A stretch of DNA of 64,000 bases from Agarophyton chilense (taxonomy: Eukaryota > Rhodophyta > Florideophyceae > Gracilariales > Gracilariaceae): assembly GCA_030374765.1 (NCBI GenBank), contig JARGXX010000092.1, forward strand, positions 1,860,001-1,924,000, given 5' to 3'. This document shows, in pieces, positions 20,207 to 30,103 of this stretch. Numbering within the stretch: position 1 is the stretch's first letter; the number at the start of each line of letters is the position of its first letter. A program made the position numbers and the translations under genes. The notes beneath the pieces are model-generated. The model was given only the letters and a program-made list of their open reading frames with translations, was not told the origin of the DNA and ran no database searches.

Positions 20207-20652
20207 TGTAACAAAATGAGGGGTGGGTCAGCGTACGGGTCTCGACCGGTGGTAGCGTGGTAGAGCGGGTCCTAAGGTTCGAATCCTTGACGGCGGCATT
20301 CCCAGAGTACTTGGTGCAATCAACTGGCGTTTACTGCGTAGTCGTACAGGTTGGAGCTACGGAAACGATGGCTTCAAGACCAAAGGGTGGAACTAATGTA
20401 CCAAAGAGGTTTATTTAGTATCCAAACGGTGCCTACCTTACTCTAAGGGAGAAACGTCACTCGAGCCAAGTAAATAGTACTGGCGAGGGGCTGGGATCTC
20501 CCTGGCACTGTAATGCTAGTCTATTACACTAATCAAATTTAATTAATAATCTACATGAGTCCACCTGAGGTCGACCCGTACACGTGTCATCTGCAAGATC
20601 CTTCAGGGCCCGGCGGCTTACAAAGCTCAACCGCTATCATCGCGTCTTCACA
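20207..20652 (-). repeat. LTR2-A 3' LTR (left copy)
   Basis: 446 bp. On the minus strand it starts TGTGAAGACGCG and ends CATTTTGTTACA. It pairs over its full length with 29656-30103 with scattered differences. Confidence 0.88.
20253..20298 (+). other. tRNA-like D-arm/T-arm relic inside LTR2 (left copy)
   Basis: TAGCGTGGTAGAGC resembles a tRNA D-arm (A box) with three bases missing. It is followed by GGTTCGAATCC, a perfect B-box consensus, within a foldable T-arm (TAAGG/CCTTG) and a CGGCGGCA tail. The anticodon arm is absent, so this is not a functional tRNA. It lies on the strand opposite to the element's gag-pol and is also present in the other LTR at 29702-29747. Confidence 0.45.
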
Positions 20653-20668
20653 TACCTCCCTCCTTAGG
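20653..20668 (-). promoter_or_regulatory. Polypurine tract of LTR2-A
   Basis: The minus strand reads CCTAAGGAGGGAGGTA directly before the 3' LTR start TGTGAAG. It is the expected plus-strand primer site and agrees with the minus-strand direction of gag-pol. Confidence 0.65.
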
Positions 20669-21094
20669 ATTCGGCCGTCACGGCGAAGTTCAGATGGCCT
20701 CATGCTTGACCCAGGGGATGCGAGCACTTCGTTGCTCCCGGTACCATTGGGCGCGACGGGACGTCGCGTCGTCATCGCCTGCGGGGAAGCGGGGAAGCGT
20801 GAGCTGACCATTGGCGCCGAAGGACAATTAATTTGAATAAGGACTGAAACTCCCACGCGCCGTGAGCGCTGGCCATAGGGGCATCGCCAGCGTACTCCTC
20901 GCTTCCCGATGCCGAGACGGTCCTTTGGCTTCTTCCTTAGTCTTTTTTCTTCCTTTGGCGACCCTCCGCGCTTCTTCCACCGTGGTTCACGCCTGTCAGT
21001 CCGTCCGGGTCGATTCCGTCACCTCGCCTTATCCTCGTGGTACTTTTCCATTGGTCGCGCGCGATGCCGAACTCGCCTTATAAGCCCATTGGAT

Positions 21095-23081
21095 ATGCCG
21101 TTCTCCCTCCGGACTTTGTCGCTTCCGTCGGTTGTTCTATTCACCTCCCGGCGGACCAGCCTGTGGGCAGCGGCACCATGGCTTCGAGCAACCAACCGGG
21201 GAGCTCCTCGGGATACCAAGTGGCTTACGAACGTTCTGGAAACTGCTATGATCATACCATCGGACGGAATCCGCGGGCAGTGCGTCATGCCTTTCTCCCG
21301 TCCTCTGTGGAAAATACCAGCTATTTCGACATATCTATCTCGTCGTTCGACGGTTTGCCAAGATACCCGATTTCCGGAGGGGCAACAAGAACGCGCGCAG
21401 CGTCTCGTGGTATATCCGATGGTTGCATTTTCCTGTGGATCCGCGTTCGGCGACGCGATGTAGCACTCTCATCCAAACGGACATGCCGTACGTCCGCTGC
21501 GAGGAGGAAGCCGACTACCAGTTCCGGGTGAACAAACTCCTCTCGGACGTATACACGGGTTTCATCTCGCCTCATGTGCGCTTTCCTCCGGCTTGTCATA
21601 ACCTCTTGGTGCTTATGTGCTTCCGGCCGCCGTATGACCGCTTGTTATGGATGTCCAACCGGGTCTATTGGAACGAGATGCACGAGCCCGATAGTCGTCT
21701 GCGTCAATCCCTGGGGTTCGTCTTTTGTTGGCTCCAAGTGGAGTTTCACGACATGAGCGCAGACAAACGCCTCCCGTCGTACCTCTCGCTTCCCCACGAG
21801 GAGGATGATAACCAATGGGCCATGTATTGGCGTGTACCGCCGCTCGTTCTGGTTCCCACGCCGTCCGTGGTGGCGTACCACTCGTCCCAACTCATGGGCG
21901 ATGACAATGACCGAAGTTCATGGCTGTCCTGGGAGTTACTCTTCGTCGACTTCGGCGTGATGTCTCTCACGGCCTTCCTAGATACCGCGAAGTACGGAAT
22001 CCGTGGTAATGTCCGCCCGGAGGATTGGAGGGTGTGGTACGATGAGAACATACCCGGTCCTCGAGGTTGCTTAATCACCCTCCTGGACATCATGATCCAT
22101 TTCCTAAGGAGCCTGGGCATCCAGGATATCGTACGTGGGACCCAGTTCGACGTCGAGGAGACCAAGGCCCTTTTGGATCATGTCCTACAGGTGGAATGGG
22201 GCAAAGCTCCCGGGTTCCTTTGGTATGACTGAGATACCGACTCATTCACGCCGATTCGGCTGCATCCGCAGGGTTGGGACGACAACCCTTTAAGAAATAA
22301 ACCATCGGACATTCCGAGGCGTCATGTGCCCGACTATTATCCGAAGGCCATTGGATTCGATCCTCTGTGCTTCGAGCCTGATGTGGAAGCCACGCCCTTG
22401 GTTCTTGCTGGTATGTCCGATGGAGAATCCTTCGGTGAAGACCCCTTCGTCCTACCCGTGGAGGGCGTTCATCCTGCGTTCGAGTCCGCGGTTGTGTTGC
22501 CGACCGCTTCCCCTCCTCCAGCTCCTCCGGGCGCTGCTCCTCAGGATGAGCTCCCGTATGAACCGATTGTCGCCCAAGTGAACATCCCTCCTGGCGAGGT
22601 TACTGTCGAAGCCGAAAGTCCTGTAGGCAAGGCCCTTGCTCAAACGTTAACTGGGGGCGTCGACATCGCTCAGTCCTCTCCGTTGCCAAACCTTCCTGCT
22701 TCGGTCACTGCTGCAGCTGCGGATCTCCGTCATGTCTGCCATACCGTTGGTTTTATGGCCTCGATGGACATTGCGACAGTCCTGAGGAAAACATGCTCCT
22801 GAGAGCGTCGCTCGGCTCGCTACGCCGCGGTTGTCCAAGAGGGTCAGGATCTGAAGCCCGCCATGGTCAATATCCTGCAGCAGAATGCGCAGGCGATGTC
22901 CCAGAGGGTTACAGCCGACTTGGATGCCCGGTATGGTCTAAATTTGAGTGACCGTGAGGCTTCCGATGATGACAATAGTTCCTCAGGTGAATCTCCGCCG
23001 AAGAAGCGTGCTTGGCTCGCTGGGTCGTTTCCTGCAGGTTCCAATGAGGACGCCGGAGTTACTCCTGGGCCGCCCCCGTGA
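21095..23081 (+). pseudogene. Antisense accessory gene of LTR2-A (novel family), broken
   Basis: Runs opposite to gag-pol between the chromodomain end of pol and the 3' LTR. The frame from the ATG at 21095 is open to 21463. A shift of frame near 21410-21460 leads into 21423-22232, which continues in the same frame past a TGA (22230-22232) and a second TGA (22800-22802) to 23081. The total is about 640 codons. The middle part (KLLSDVYTGFI; DSRLRQSLGFVFCWLQVEF; WSWELLF-like block) lines up by spacing with the LTR1-A antisense protein (KLIYQRLHRFI; DVRDAALCFRRPLLRADF; YWTVVFSEF). The last 150 codons are Pro/Ala-rich and end acidic with a PPKKRAW basic patch. No known domain was recognised. Confidence 0.6.
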
Positions 23082-23277
23082 GTCCTGTTGGTGTTCCGAG
23101 CGCTTCCGCGACCCTTGAGGTCATGGTGAGGGTTGTTCTACTTCTGTTAGCTGTCAAATAAATTAATGTTTGTGCTTTCCAAAGGTCGTTCTTGTGTCTC
23201 AAACGTGCATGCCCCGGCACAGCGCCCAATCTTGAGAGAGTCTCGGGTCTTGCTCAGGTATTTCCAAAGGACTGATC

Positions 23278-26200
23278 TTATTCCTTGATGCGGGAGCTAC
23301 GACGAACCATTGTGCTCCGGCGAACCGTCATGTCGGGAGGCAGTTTGGGAGGCGTTTGGGGACTATTCCGACCAATGGTTGCCCCCTCCTGAAGGCCGCA
23401 CTCCGTGTGGCTGATTCTGCGCCAATAGCGGGCGATATAATTAGCCGGAATGGTTTGAGGCTCTTGCCAAGTGTCTTCCACAGGTGTGTAGCAGAACCAA
23501 CGGACGCGATAGCGCATAGTTCCATCTTCTCCCTGACAGGCGGAGATGATGCGCTCAATCACATATTCCGGTTGGTGTTCATTCGCCCGAAGGAGAGTGT
23601 GGTCCAGAGGGGCGATTCCATCTGAGTCGGTTGGGAGAGATGGGACATAGTAGTTGGCGTTGACCATCTGTTCCATCGGGCTAGTGGAGTTTGCGGGAAC
23701 TGCCTTAGGGGGTGTGGAGACTTGCGCGTCGACCTTAGGTCGTGGTGCTTCCGTTGGGTTAGGGGGCTGGGACTTTGGTGGTCCGGAGGAATTAGGAGCT
23801 CGTGTCACGCGGTCAATAGACACGGTGTCCTGTAGGCCGTCAATGAGTAATGTGATAGTGTGCTCATTGGCCTTAAGGACTTTGTATGGTCCCGTAGAGC
23901 GGGGTAAGAGCTTCCGCGTAGAGTCCTCGAGTTTCTCACTGTCATTTGGTGGCCAGTCAAGATAAACCAGATCTCCTTTCCCAAAGGTCGGAGAATACGC
24001 CTGTGGAAGCGTGCATCTGCGTGTTGTAGACATAAACCAGTGGCTCATCGTAATTGTCCCAGTCCAATTGGTGCTCCGAAACGTATTGCGCCAATCGATT
24101 TAGAAGGGTGCGGTTGAAGCGTTTGGATTGGACATTGGTTTGCCGGTGGTACGCCGTGGTGGTCACATGTTTTATACGTAAGGTAGCACAGACATGCGGG
24201 AAGCATTTGGATACAAACTGGCTGCCGTTACCCGTAAGGAGGTAGAGTGGCATGCCATATGGATATACCCAGTGGGCCAAAAAGGCCGTGGCGACATCCG
24301 TGGCCGTTGTCTTTTCTAGGAGTAGGGCTCGGGTAAGTTTGGTAAACCTATCGGTTATAACCAAAACAAACCGTTTCCCATGGGACGACTTAGGCAAAGG
24401 CCCAAGTATATCCATTGCGAAAAATTCAATTGGACCTGCGGCGAGGAAGAACTTCATTTTGGCCTGATGGTTGGCGCGAGACCCTTGGATCTGTGCGCAC
24501 GATGCACATTTCCGTGCGGTTTGCCATAGGTCCTGCGCCATTAGTGGCCATTAGAAGAACTTCCATAGGGTCTGGTACATCCGTGGGCCTCCACGATGAC
24601 CACCCAAGCGAAGGAAATGGGCGAGGTATAGGAATTGCGCCCTCAGCAAAGTTGGTATTACCCGTTGGAGTGCGCCATCCAGCGTTGAGCGGCGACATAG
24701 TAGTCCAAATCGGTCATAGTCTAACAAGCATCCTGGGGTTCCTACCAATTGGGCTGTTTCTTTGCAGTACCCGTCTTCGACCTGCGCCTGTAGGAGTTCC
24801 TCAATAGTTATAGGGACGAATTCTTTTTCCTCCGGGGCTATCGCCTTAACCTGAGGTGGTGCCGAATTGGGCGGTACTGTCTCCCAGTCTAATAGGTATA
24901 ATTCGTTCTCCTTTACCTCAGGATCCTTCGATTTCACCTTATCCATAAGGTCATCTGTTTCGGTATAGTTCTGAGGTCCATCGTCTGTAAAGGGGGTAGG
25001 AATTAGGTTGTCCAATGGAGTGTCGTCAGTTCCGTCGGTAATGATTCGCGAAAAGGCCTCTGCTGCCTAATGATTGATGTCTGGCCTATAGGTTATCTCG
25101 TTGTCATATTCGGGGAGCCTGAGGGGCCACGTAGTGAGGCGCCTCGATGCATCGGTCATATTGAATAACCATCGGAGTGAATCATAGTCTGTCCTCATGG
25201 TAAACCTGGTTCCCTCAAGGTACGAACGGAGTGTCAATACAGATCATAAGATGGCTCGATATTCCTTTTCGGTCGTACTGTAGTTTCGCTCCGCGCCGAT
25301 GAGCGTTCTGCTCCAGAAGCCAATAGTTCGATAGTCCTTCGGTGACTCTTGTTCCTGTAGCAGTGCACAACCCACTTGGACATCAGAGGCATCTATGTTC
25401 AGGCAGAAATGCCTAGTACTGGTCGTCGGAAAGGGCTCCGAACTCCGAAGGTGTTCCCTTCTTCAGCATCGCGTTGAGAGGGGCCGAGATCTTGGCAAAC
25501 CCTTGGACGACCCGTCGGTAAATGTTTCACAAGCCCACGAAGGATCATAGTTCTGTGTGGTTCCTAGGAGGCTTAGCCTGGCGAATCGCATTTGTGGTCC
25601 GTGTGGCCACTTTTAGCTTTCCTGGGAGGACGACATGACCAAGATAGTTCACTGAGGCCTGGAAGAAAGCGCATTTGCGGAGTTTCAGTGTTACTCTAGC
25701 GTCCTGTAGGATTATTAGCACCTTCTTCACGTGGCGAAAGTGTTCCTTTAAGGTCCGTGAGAAGATTATAACGTCATCCAAATAGACCAGGGCGAACTTC
25801 CATTTGACTCCGGACAGTACAATGTCCAGTACCCCTTGGAAAGTGGCTGGTGCATTCTTCAAACCAAAGGGCATGCGAGTAAATCTGAACAGACGTTCAT
25901 GGGTGGTAAAGGTTGTCAGCGCTCTCGTATCTTCAGCCAAAGGTATTTGCTAATATCACGAGTTAGCGTCCAGTGTGGTAAATACGACAGCTTCGCCTAA
26001 GGAATCCAGACAGTCGTCCATGTGTGGTACCGGGTATGAGTCCCTCTTGGTTACTGCGTTCAGATTCCTGTAGTTGACACAGAACCTGACGGAGCCATCT
26101 TTTCGCCACGGGGACAAGGGGACTTACCCATTCGGATTGGTTTGAAGGCGCCAGCTCTATGACTTGAGCTTTATGCATCTTGTCCATCTCGTCGGCGAAA

Positions 26201-27270
26201 ATTTCCCTACCTTTAAGGCCGGTGCGGTATGAGTGCTGGAACTGTGGTCTAGCATCATCCTGAAAGTCAATGCGGTTTGTAGTGGCTCTGATTGCGCCCA
26301 ATCTAAGTGACCACATGGCCTGGTATTCTTTGAGAATATCAAGTACCTGGGGCCTATGGGATTCGAATTCTTTCCCGATGGCGACCGTTCCCTCCCAAGA
26401 GTCGACGTCCTCGGCGGGTGTTGGCGTGGCAGGGTTATCCATTTGGGCCTCTATAATGGCCACGGGCGCGGGTAAAGTGATACCAATCACTGCACCTTTA
26501 GGTAACCGCACGGGTTTCTCTCGGAAGTTGCTGATTGTGACCGAAAAGGACCTGTTGGGGTGGATGTCCATTACTCCACTGGCCATCAAGGTCAGGTGGT
26601 TTAGAACCGTTTTCGGGTGGTTCTGAATCGTTACGAGACCTGAGGAGTGGGAATGTACCGATACAGCGATTTGGGTCATCGCCGGTATCGTTATGGCATT
26701 TGACAGGCAAACCTTATTGGACTTCGTGTTTTCGGAGACAACCGCTCGTTTGCGGTTTGCTCCTGGCCCTGGGGTTGAACCAGTTATGGAGATGGAAGGT
26801 GCGCGGTAAAACGCGACTTTCCCAATGCCTGGATAAATGGCCTTAATGTATCGGTCGATAAAGGAGGTCACTAGGATTGTCTCGGCGCCCAAGTTAGGAC
26901 ATACAAGAAACCACGTGCAGGCTTTGAATTGTCCTGCCTGGAGGTAAAGTGGTACTACCCCTTTAATGTCCATCGGTCTGCGAGACGCATCGGTAATCCT
27001 TGGGGTCTTCCTTGCCTGAACGAACTCTTTCCAACCAAGTGAGAGTAGCTTAGGATGGCCCAAGTTGGGACCAGCACCTGTGTCCAATACAGCTGTGGTC
27101 ACTCGAGAGTTGTTGGAACGAAGTCCTACGGATACTCGAACTTTATAGTTCTCTTCCCTGAGAATACAGACGGGGTCGTGACTGTGTTCCAATTGTGGTT
27201 CATTCTGAGTGGTCCATTGTGGGTGGTTTGCATTGGGAGGTGAGGAGCTCTTTGGCTCATGACCGTCCAA
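23278..27270 (-). pseudogene. LTR2-A pol: protease, RT, RNase H, integrase, chromodomain
   Basis: Protease: VTTAVLDTGAGPNLG, with the active-site DTG intact. Reverse transcriptase: FTRMPFGLKNAPATFQGVLD and VYLDDVIIFS, the catalytic YLDD intact. RNase H/connection: RTDYDSLRWLFNMTD and RLPEYDNEI, with stops around it. Integrase (23957-24541): CASCAQIQG of the zinc region, MDILGPLP with the first Asp, then LTGNGSQF and RQTNVQSKRFNRT. In the last two motifs the usual Asp of DNGSQF and the usual Glu of V-E-RFN are replaced, so integrase is dead. C-terminal chromodomain: PEYVIERIISACQGEDG and RVRWFCYTPVEDTWQEP. Several frameshifts (near 24540, 25540 and 25950) break the polyprotein. Confidence 0.88.
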
Positions 27271-27320
27271 TTGGTTGAGGCAGGGGCTTAAAGAGGGAGT
27301 ATTTGCCTCGAGTCGTCCCT

Positions 27321-29620
27321 CTAGGAGGTTTCCGATGGCGTTTCCGTTTCTTCCTCAGGATAGAGTTCTTCCACGGGGTCGTCCGTAGGATCTACAATGG
27401 CGTGAACCTGTGGGGCTTTGATCGGAGTGTCCGGAGGCGTGGCATTGCGTAAGCTTCCAGGGGTCCCTGTGGTTCGTTGCTGTGCCCGGTTATACATTCC
27501 TTCGGATCTCCGCACCCGGTAATTCTCTTCCCTTAAGGCTAGGAGGTTTTTACGTGCGTCCTCAGGGAGATACCTCGTACATTGACAAGGTTGGGTCACA
27601 GAAAGGCAAAGGAAGCAAGCCCTTGAGGAGCGAACAAAAACGTCCTTGCGGGGCGGAAAGGGAGAATATTTGGGTGCGGGTGGTCCAGTGGTCGCTGTAG
27701 TTCCTTGGGAGGTATATGATGGGGGCCCGGAAGGAGAAGCACTGAAATTGACCGCGAGGACATCTCCCGAATCGGCGCGAATGAGTGAAGCATCCATGTC
27801 CGACTCCGTGGAGCTAACCAAATGGGCTTGGTTGGGTTTACGCAATGGAGTTGTGTGTCCTCTGGTTATATCAGTGATGCGCCTGGAGTTCCCGCAGGTT
27901 TCGCTATGACCCTTGGAGTAGGTAACGAGCCTTCAGAAGGAGTATTGCGGGGTTCCCGTGTGGTAATAGCGCTCATGTGGCCGAATGGCAGGGAGCAATC
28001 CCGTGATGAAGTGACATTTAAGCCATCCTTGGGAGGACACGTTTCCACATCGCTAAGCTTTCTTCCATAGGTCGTCTGCGAAAGCCGATTCGGTCATGCT
28101 GGAGCTCTGACTAAATGATATTACTTCCTGGTGGGCATCCATTATAACGTCATCCGTGGCGTAGCTTTCCAAGAGGTAATGAACAACCTGAGGGTATGGC
28201 CTGAGGAGCTCACGGTCTTGAGCATCCAAGAGGTCAGCTGTGCCAGATATCTTCGAAACCACTCTGTCATGCGCCTGTCCTGTAAGGAAGAATTGGAAAA
28301 GGTACAAAGCGGCGCCCTCGTGGACACCGTTCTGACCGCAGGCCGTACGGAACAAATTGAGAAACCTAAGGACAGCAATGGGATCGAAACCCGAGAACTT
28401 GTCCGTAATGGTTAGTTGCATCCGTTTGGCCCATTTGGCGACTCTGCGAGCTACCGAACCAGAATATTTTGCGGACCTGTCGGCCAGCCGGTGATTCCGG
28501 TAGTCTACAACCTTAAGAAAAAGTTCGTTTGTGGTTGTCAGTGGTCTGAGGCCTCGAACGGCAGCCTCATTCACATCCGAGTCGGTCGTTTCGGTCGAGG
28601 CCGATTCGGAATCACTCGTGTCCGAATGGTCTCTTCTCTTGCTTCTTCTGTTGTTCTTTCTCCTGCGGTTACTTCTTTTCTTTCCATCTGAGTAGGGACC
28701 TAATGGATCGATCTCTCTATCTGATCCGATGGAGCCCTAAGGTCGACCTCATATAATTCATCGGGTGGGGCCAGCGGTCTCTCTTCTAGACGCGGAGCTT
28801 CTCTTATGCTCCTCGATTGTCCCTCTCTTGGTTTCTCCTGATGGGCAAACTGTCTCTCATCCAAACGCGAAGATTCTATTCTACTCCTAGATTGGCCCAC
28901 CATGAGATTTCCCTGATGGTATTCCCGGCGAGGGGCGGATTATTCTGCCGCACCTGGGGGTTCAGTAGGGGGTTTCCATATGGAGACCGGATGGTTGATT
29001 TGTTGTGTGGTGGTCCTAGGGACCAAATTGCCTTCCTGGCGGGTGACGGCTCCTTGAACGGCCTGCAGTAGGGAGTCTATGAATAAGTCAGACTCCGATA
29101 CCTTAGAGACCATTCGAGCGATGAGGTAATCCGTATGGTCAGCGATCTCCGTAGAGAGTCGCACATCCATAATGGAATCCACGTGGGTAGAGCAGAGCTC
29201 ACGGAGACGGGGCCAGAAAAGGTCGGCAGGACCTGTGGGCAGGTTTTCTCGAATTCCTTCGGTCTGGGGGGTTTCTCCTTAAGGTTTCCCTGGCGTAGAG
29301 GTGATCTTGGTGAGGCGTTCTCGTAAATGAGCTTCCACCGTGGGTTCTCGGCGAATCCTTTCAGGGTTATCCAGTAAGGTCAGTACTTCTTGCGGCTGGC
29401 TCCTCGTGCTCCTGCGGTCGCTAGCGATATCAACCTGAGGGTCAGGCGAAATCGCCGGCGTGGTACTCGCACTTCTTTCTGACGTAGGATTCCTATGGTC
29501 GGGTCGGTTCGGTGTGTTTCCTGCATCCATATTGGCGGTTGCTTCTGTACTCCTGGTCCGTTGGGGAATTAAACCAAAGGTTAGAATCCGGATAATTCTT
29601 CGTTCCAGTGGTCCGTTCAA
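27321..29620 (-). pseudogene. LTR2-A gag
   Basis: Broken into minus-strand frames 29279-29620, 28940-29182, 28700-28903, 28053-28574 and 27321-27845. The 28053-28574 piece has the retrotransposon gag/capsid look (FDPIAVLRFLNLFRTACGQ; ALYLFQFFLTGQAHDRVV; VVHYLLESYATDDVI). Upstream, 28700-28903 contains two copies of a repeat around RLDERQFAHQEKPREGQSRS / RLEERPLAPPDE. The last piece has a Cys cluster (CFLCLSVTQPCQCTRY) like a nucleocapsid zinc knuckle. Gag packages the element RNA in cytoplasmic particles. Confidence 0.75.
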
Positions 29621-29632
29621 TTATTACTTGAG

Positions 29633-29652
29633 GTTTCTAAGTCGGGAGACCA
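29633..29652 (-). promoter_or_regulatory. Primer-binding site of LTR2-A
   Basis: The minus strand reads TGGTCTCCCGACTTAGAAAC three bases after the 5' LTR end TTACA. It begins with TGG, as expected for pairing with a tRNA CCA end. It nearly equals the LTR1-B site (TGGTCTCCTGACTAAGAAAC). Confidence 0.7.
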
Positions 29653-29655
29653 AAA

Positions 29656-30103
29656 TGTAACGAAATGATGGGTGGGTCAGCGTACGGGTCTCGACCGGTG
29701 GTAGCGTGGTAGAGCGGGTCCTAAAGTTCGAATCCTTGACGGCGGCACTCCCAGAGTACTTGGTGCAATGAACTGGCGTTTACTGCGTAGTCCTACAGGT
29801 TGGAGCTACGGAAACGATGGCTTCAAGACCAAAGGAGGGAACTAATATACCAAAAGGGTTTATTTAGTATCCTAACGGTGCCTACCGTACTCTAAGGGAG
29901 AAGCGTCACTCGAGCCAAGTAAATAGTATTGGCGAGGCATTGAGATCTCCCTGGCACTGTAGTGTTAATCTATTACACTAACTAAATTAAATTAATAATC
30001 TACATGAGAGTCCACCTGAGGTCGACCGGTCCACGTGTCGCCTGTAAGATATCTCAGGGGCCGGCGGCTTATAGGGCTCAACTGTTATCATCGCTCCTTC
30101 ACA
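29656..30103 (-). repeat. LTR2-A 5' LTR (right copy)
   Basis: 448 bp, TG...CA ends, next to the primer-binding site. It diverges from the left copy at many scattered positions, which implies an old insertion, or two different source elements if recombination formed this copy. Confidence 0.88.
29702..29747 (+). other. tRNA-like relic inside LTR2 (right copy)
   Basis: The same A-box-like and B-box-like segments as in the left LTR, with AGTTCGAATCC in place of GGTTCGAATCC. Presence in both LTRs shows it is part of the LTR and not a separate insertion. Confidence 0.45.

Larger units (their letters stand above)
20207..30103 (-). mobile_element. LTR2-A: Ty3/Gypsy chromovirus, minus orientation
   Basis: Two LTRs (20207-20652 and 29656-30103) flank a 9-kb internal region. 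On the minus strand the order is PBS, gag, protease, RT, RNase H, integrase, chromodomain; an oppositely oriented accessory gene lies before the polypurine tract. All frames are broken, so the copy is dead. The outer flanks do not carry a matching duplication (CCGAC on the left, GCTGG on the right). The left flank is LTR1 DNA and the right flank is LTR1 internal DNA. The copy therefore looks like a recombinant of two LTR2 insertions. Confidence 0.85.

Noticed and set aside
20253-20298. Functional tRNA gene in LTR2
   Set aside because: The anticodon arm is missing and the acceptor stem does not pair. It is only a relic.
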